Source: Acidobacteriota bacterium (GTDB taxonomy: Bacteria; Acidobacteriota; Holophagae; Thermotomaculales; Thermotomaculaceae). Taken from it: a stretch of 8,753 nucleotides of DNA. Both the position numbers and the translations under genes were made by a program. Of the stretch, positions 6,500-8,753 are shown piece after piece; within the stretch, counting starts at the first letter, position 1, and every line of letters begins with the position of its first letter. The notes beneath the pieces are model-generated. The model had not been told where the DNA came from. It searched no databases and saw only the letters and a list, made by a program, of their open reading frames with translations. Location: positions 1 through 8,753 of the forward strand of contig QMQE01000108.1 of assembly GCA_003650445.1 (NCBI GenBank), in the 5' to 3' direction.

Positions 6500-7333
6500 T
6501 TACTCCAGTATCATATTGTCAATGAGCCGGGTTTTCCCGAAATAGACAGCCAGCGCCAGAACAGCTCTGCCCGTGATGCGGGAAAGTGGCATAAGTGTCT
6601 GGTAATCAACTAGTTCGATGTAATCAAGTTGTGCCAGTGAATGGTGGAAAATCTCTTCTTCTGCTGCTTTCATCAAGGCCTTCGCGTCCCGTTCGCCTGC
6701 GGTATATTTTGTTTTTGCTGTGTTCAGTGCTTTGTACAGGCAGGCCGCCTGTTCCCGTTCTTCCGGGCTCAGGTACACGTTTCTGGAGGACATGGCCAGC
6801 CCGTCTGTTTCACGGACAATGGGCTCAATGTGCATCTGTAACTGTAGATGGAAATCGCTGGCCATCTGTTCCAGAATCCGTGCCTGCTGGATATCTTTCT
6901 GGCCGAAATAGGCATCCGTGGGCCGGGTAATGTTGAAAAGCTTCAGCACAATGGTCATCACGCCGCGGAAATGGCCGGGGCGCTTTGCCCCGCAGAGGTG
7001 CCGGTCCAGCCCCTCGGGAACCACAAAAGACGCGTACCCCGGCGGGTACATGGAGCTTTTGTCAGGATAAAAAATAAAATCAACCCCCGCTTCCCTTGCC
7101 AGTTTCTCATCCCGTTCAAAATCGCGGGGATAGCTATCCAGGTCTTCGTTCGGCCCGAACTGAGTGGGATTGATGAAAATACTGGCAATTACGGTATCAG
7201 TCTGTTTTCGGGCTGCTGTCATCAGCGAGAGATGCCCTTCATGGAGGTAGCCCATGGTGGGGACAAAGCCCACGCTGCCCTTCATGCTGTTTCGTATCGA
7301 AATCATTTCTGGAATTGAAGAAATTACATGCAC
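6500..7333 (-). CDS. panC: Pantothenate synthetase PanC
   Basis: PanC joins pantoate and beta-alanine with ATP (through pantoyl-adenylate) to make pantothenate, the coenzyme A precursor. The 277 residues are the normal length. Signature motifs are all intact: VPTMGYLHEGH (24-34, containing the HIGH-like nucleotide motif), FINPTQFGPNED (53-64), RPGHFRGV (118-125), GQKD (144-147) and the KMSKS-like DGLAMSSRN (177-185). The start is GTG, chosen because it gives the usual 20-odd residues before the first motif and has a strong AAGGAGG (7344-7350) at ten-base spacing. The gene overlaps the 3' end of panB by ten bases, so translation is probably coupled. No panD (aspartate decarboxylase) is in the window, so beta-alanine is supplied from elsewhere. 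Confidence 0.97.
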   Translation of the reverse strand: MHVISSIPEMISIRNSMKGSVGFVPTMGYLHEGHLSLMTAARKQTDTVIASIFINPTQFGPNEDLDSYPRDFERDEKLAREAGVDFIFYPDKSSMYPPGYASFVVPEGLDRHLCGAKRPGHFRGVMTIVLKLFNITRPTDAYFGQKDIQQARILEQMASDFHLQLQMHIEPIVRETDGLAMSSRNVYLSPEEREQAACLYKALNTAKTKYTAGERDAKALMKAAEEEIFHHSLAQLDYIELVDYQTLMPLSRITGRAVLALAVYFGKTRLIDNMILE

Positions 7334-8175
7334 TTGCGAACAACCTCCTTTTGCAGGGCCTGCTTCACCGGCTCCGAAAGATGGCTGGAGTGACAGGATT
7401 CGGGAAATGTTCCATTTTGGACAGCGGCCACATAGTCACGAAGGCCCTTTTCCATAAGAGAACCGGCTTTCGCAAAGGTGCGGACAAACTGAAACGGGGC
7501 GGCAGAGGGGATGGCGAGGAGATCATGGAAAACCAGCACCTGCCCTGTGCATCCGCCACCGGCACCAATCCCGATTGTGGGAACCCGAACCGCATTTGTC
7601 ACCATTTCGGCGAGCTCCGCCGGGATCCCTTCCAGTACAATGGAAAAAACCCCCGCATCTTCCAGTTTCAATGCATCGTCCAGCAGCTTCCGTGCCGCGT
7701 TCAGCGTTTTTCCCTGAATCTTGAATCCCCCGAATGCTTTAACACTCTGGGGGGTTAACCCCAGATGGCCCATTACCGGGATACCGGATTCAACAATGGC
7801 GTGAACCCTGTTTGCATAGCCGGCCCCCTCCAGCTTGACAGCATCCATGCCGCCTTCCTGAATAAAGCGCCCGGCGTTTTTCACTGCCTGTTCGGTGGAT
7901 ACCTGGTAGGACATGAAGGGCATGTCCCCCACCGTCAGCGGGCCATCTGCGCCCCGTGCCACCGCTTTGCAGTGATGAAGCATGTCTGTCATGGTCACCT
8001 TCAGCGTGTCTTCGTAGCCGAGGATTACCATGCCCAGTGAATCCCCCACCAGGATAACATCCGCACTGCTTCGGGAAGCCAGCACCGCTGTAGGGTAGTC
8101 GTAGGCTGTTACCATTGCGATTCTTTGATTTGTTTGCTTCATTCCCCGAATCTGCGGGGCAGTCTTGTTACTCAT
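7324..8175 (-). CDS. panB: 3-methyl-2-oxobutanoate hydroxymethyltransferase PanB
   Basis: PanB transfers a hydroxymethyl group from methylene-tetrahydrofolate to 2-oxoisovalerate to give ketopantoate, the first committed step to pantothenate. With the ATG at 8175 the protein has 283 residues. Motifs are MVTAYDYP (21-28), VGDSLGMV (43-50), GDMPF (83-87), KLEG (114-117), GHLGLTP (136-142), VLEGIP (180-185) and IGIGAG (201-206). Metal ligands Asp45 and Asp84 and catalytic Glu182 match the E. coli positions almost exactly. AAGGAG (8181-8186) lies five bases before this ATG, which fixes the start. An upstream in-frame TTG (8292) would add 39 residues with a false signal-peptide look that is only the translated G-rich hexamer repeat, so I reject it. 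Ketopantoate reductase (PanE) is not in the window. Confidence 0.97.
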   Translation of the reverse strand: MSNKTAPQIRGMKQTNQRIAMVTAYDYPTAVLASRSSADVILVGDSLGMVILGYEDTLKVTMTDMLHHCKAVARGADGPLTVGDMPFMSYQVSTEQAVKNAGRFIQEGGMDAVKLEGAGYANRVHAIVESGIPVMGHLGLTPQSVKAFGGFKIQGKTLNAARKLLDDALKLEDAGVFSIVLEGIPAELAEMVTNAVRVPTIGIGAGGGCTGQVLVFHDLLAIPSAAPFQFVRTFAKAGSLMEKGLRDYVAAVQNGTFPESCHSSHLSEPVKQALQKEVVRKCM

Positions 8176-8240
8176 TTTGTCTCCTTTCTCTCCCTCCGTT
8201 TCCCGGATGGGAGTAAAGTTTGTTTTTTCACTCTGTGAAA

Positions 8241-8263
8241 GGGGTAGGGGTAGGAGTAGGGGG
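8241..8263. repeat. GGGGTA hexanucleotide repeat
   Basis: Nearly four copies of a hexamer stand in tandem on the plus strand: GGGGTA, GGGGTA, GGAGTA, then GGGGG. The panB leader mRNA would carry the C-rich complement. The plus strand has several G-tracts, but only three are three or longer, so quadruplex formation is uncertain. It lies 65-88 bases upstream of the panB start. Confidence 0.6.
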
Positions 8264-8264
8264 C

Positions 8265-8292
8265 AGAATAGTGCAAGTGCAAGTGAGCGCAA
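8265..8292 (-). promoter_or_regulatory. Weak candidate promoter for panB operon
   Basis: Read on the minus strand, TTGCGC (8287-8292) and TATTCT (8265-8270) are 16 bases apart. They match four of six bases or fewer to the sigma-70 consensus at each box. Transcription would start within the C-rich hexamer repeat and give a leader of roughly 80 bases before panB. This is a weak match offered only because the gap needs some promoter if panB is transcribed separately. Confidence 0.2.
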
Positions 8293-8358
8293 GAAGGGAG
8301 TTGGCCATTCCCTGACCCTTCTTTTCCCCTCCGGTCAGAACACTGAACACATCTTTTG

Positions 8359-8400
8359 TCACCCATCACCCATCACCCATCACCTTTCACTTGTCACCGG
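8359..8400. repeat. Heptanucleotide tandem array (TCACNNN x6)
   Basis: Six consecutive 7-base units all begin TCAC: TCACCCA three times, then TCACCTT, TCACTTG and TCACCGG. The three identical units followed by diverged ones suggest slippage-driven growth with decay at one side. The constant TCAC with variable NNN is the same scheme as the array at 27-54. On the transcribed strand the units read NNNGTGA. It begins 26 bases after the kinase stop codon. Confidence 0.75.
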
Positions 8401-8426
8401 CGCAAAACCAAGTCCCTTGCATTCCT

Positions 8427-8753
8427 TCAGGTGGATATGCGTGGAACATAAAAGTTGGAGCCAGGCTTCAACTGGTCAAAAAACTGAATCATGTCCTTTG
8501 CAATATCAGCATTTTCCCCGTTCCAATCCGGCACCTCGGACACGTCAAAAAACACAACCGGACAGGCGGTATAACGGTAGAAAAATGAATGATAAGCCTC
8601 AATCAAGGAGTCCAGATATTCCCTTGTCATGAATTCTTCTCCGGTGATGGGGGTATTGCGCACCGAGCGGAGAATGGTGGACGGCTCCGCGTAGAGGTAG
8701 ACCACGAGATCCGGTTTCACCCCGGTGGCGCTGAGCATGGGATAGATACTGTC
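8427..8753 (-). CDS. Deoxynucleoside kinase, C-terminal part (gene runs off the window)
   Basis: Only the last 108 residues are inside the window; the frame stays open to the right edge and the start lies beyond it. The visible part fits the deoxyadenosine/deoxycytidine/deoxyguanosine kinase family, which phosphorylates salvaged deoxynucleosides using NTP. Seen are a core strand PDLVVYLYAEP, the Arg-containing LID segment (RSVRNTPITGEE), EYLDSLIEAYHSFFYRY, and a late strand CPVVFFDVSE. These correspond to the family pattern of YL, Arg-rich lid, then YLxxL-xxAY. The P-loop and the substrate-defining N-terminus are missing, so specificity cannot be stated. Thymidylate kinase is a less likely alternative. 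It precedes panB in the same direction and ends at TGA 251 bp upstream of it. Confidence 0.87.
   Translation of the reverse strand, partial: DSIYPMLSATGVKPDLVVYLYAEPSTILRSVRNTPITGEEFMTREYLDSLIEAYHSFFYRYTACPVVFFDVSEVPDWNGENADIAKDMIQFFDQLKPGSNFYVPRIST

Larger units (their letters stand above)
8176..8426. other. Noncoding leader between the kinase gene and panB
   Basis: This is the only large gap within the minus-strand block. It holds the panB ribosome binding site, a small TTTCAC/GTGAAA hairpin (8226-8240), the G-rich hexamer repeat, a weak promoter and the heptanucleotide array, the last three listed separately. No riboswitch I recognise is present, and no stem followed by a T-tract terminates the kinase message. 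A separate panB promoter here is plausible. Confidence 0.55.

Noticed and set aside
8176..8292. N-terminal extension of PanB starting at TTG 8292
   Set aside because: The extra 39 residues are a translated repeat mimicking a signal peptide; the ATG at 8175 has an ideal ribosome site and gives the family's normal length.

Overview
The window reads as chromosomal DNA from a bacterium that uses strong Shine-Dalgarno sites (AAGGAGG, GGAGG and AAGGAG lie before minus-strand genes). The core genes form a minus-strand block: deoxynucleoside kinase (cut by the right edge), panB, panC, nadA and a Lon-related AAA+ protease, with a secreted protein carrying an NADase-type glycan-binding domain last. The gene set and the degenerate tandem repeats between genes suggest a little-cultured Gram-negative lineage (FCB-group, Calditrichota or spirochaete-like). 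That placement is a guess from memory; the sequence contains no phylogenetic marker.

Layout. Positions 1-716 hold no gene I can support. They contain a heptanucleotide tandem repeat (27-54), a 127-bp block closed by a perfect 15-bp inverted repeat with hairpins inside (141-267), a G-tract cluster (550-566) and a weak promoter. Positions 717-2003 carry a plus-strand, visibly AT-richer gene of unknown function. It converges on the minus-strand block, which runs 2078-8753. The secreted protein gene (2078-3121) is bracketed by two 20-bp near-identical direct repeats. The Lon-like protease (3188-5554), nadA (5557-6495), panC (6500-7333) and panB (7324-8175) are packed with gaps of 2-4 bp or an overlap, each with its own ribosome binding site. 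A 251-bp noncoding leader with a G-rich hexamer repeat and a second heptanucleotide array separates panB from the kinase (8427 to beyond 8753).

How the genes fit together. PanB and PanC supply pantothenate for coenzyme A, NadA makes quinolinate for NAD, and the kinase salvages deoxynucleosides, so the operon is cofactor and nucleotide housekeeping. The protease is translated from the same tightly packed run. The secreted protein and the unknown plus-strand gene look like accessory material at the operon's 3' end.

I did not find a clearly new multi-gene system. The best candidates for a second look are the folded block at 141-267, the unknown 428-residue protein, and the TYACNNN heptad arrays near both ends of the window.
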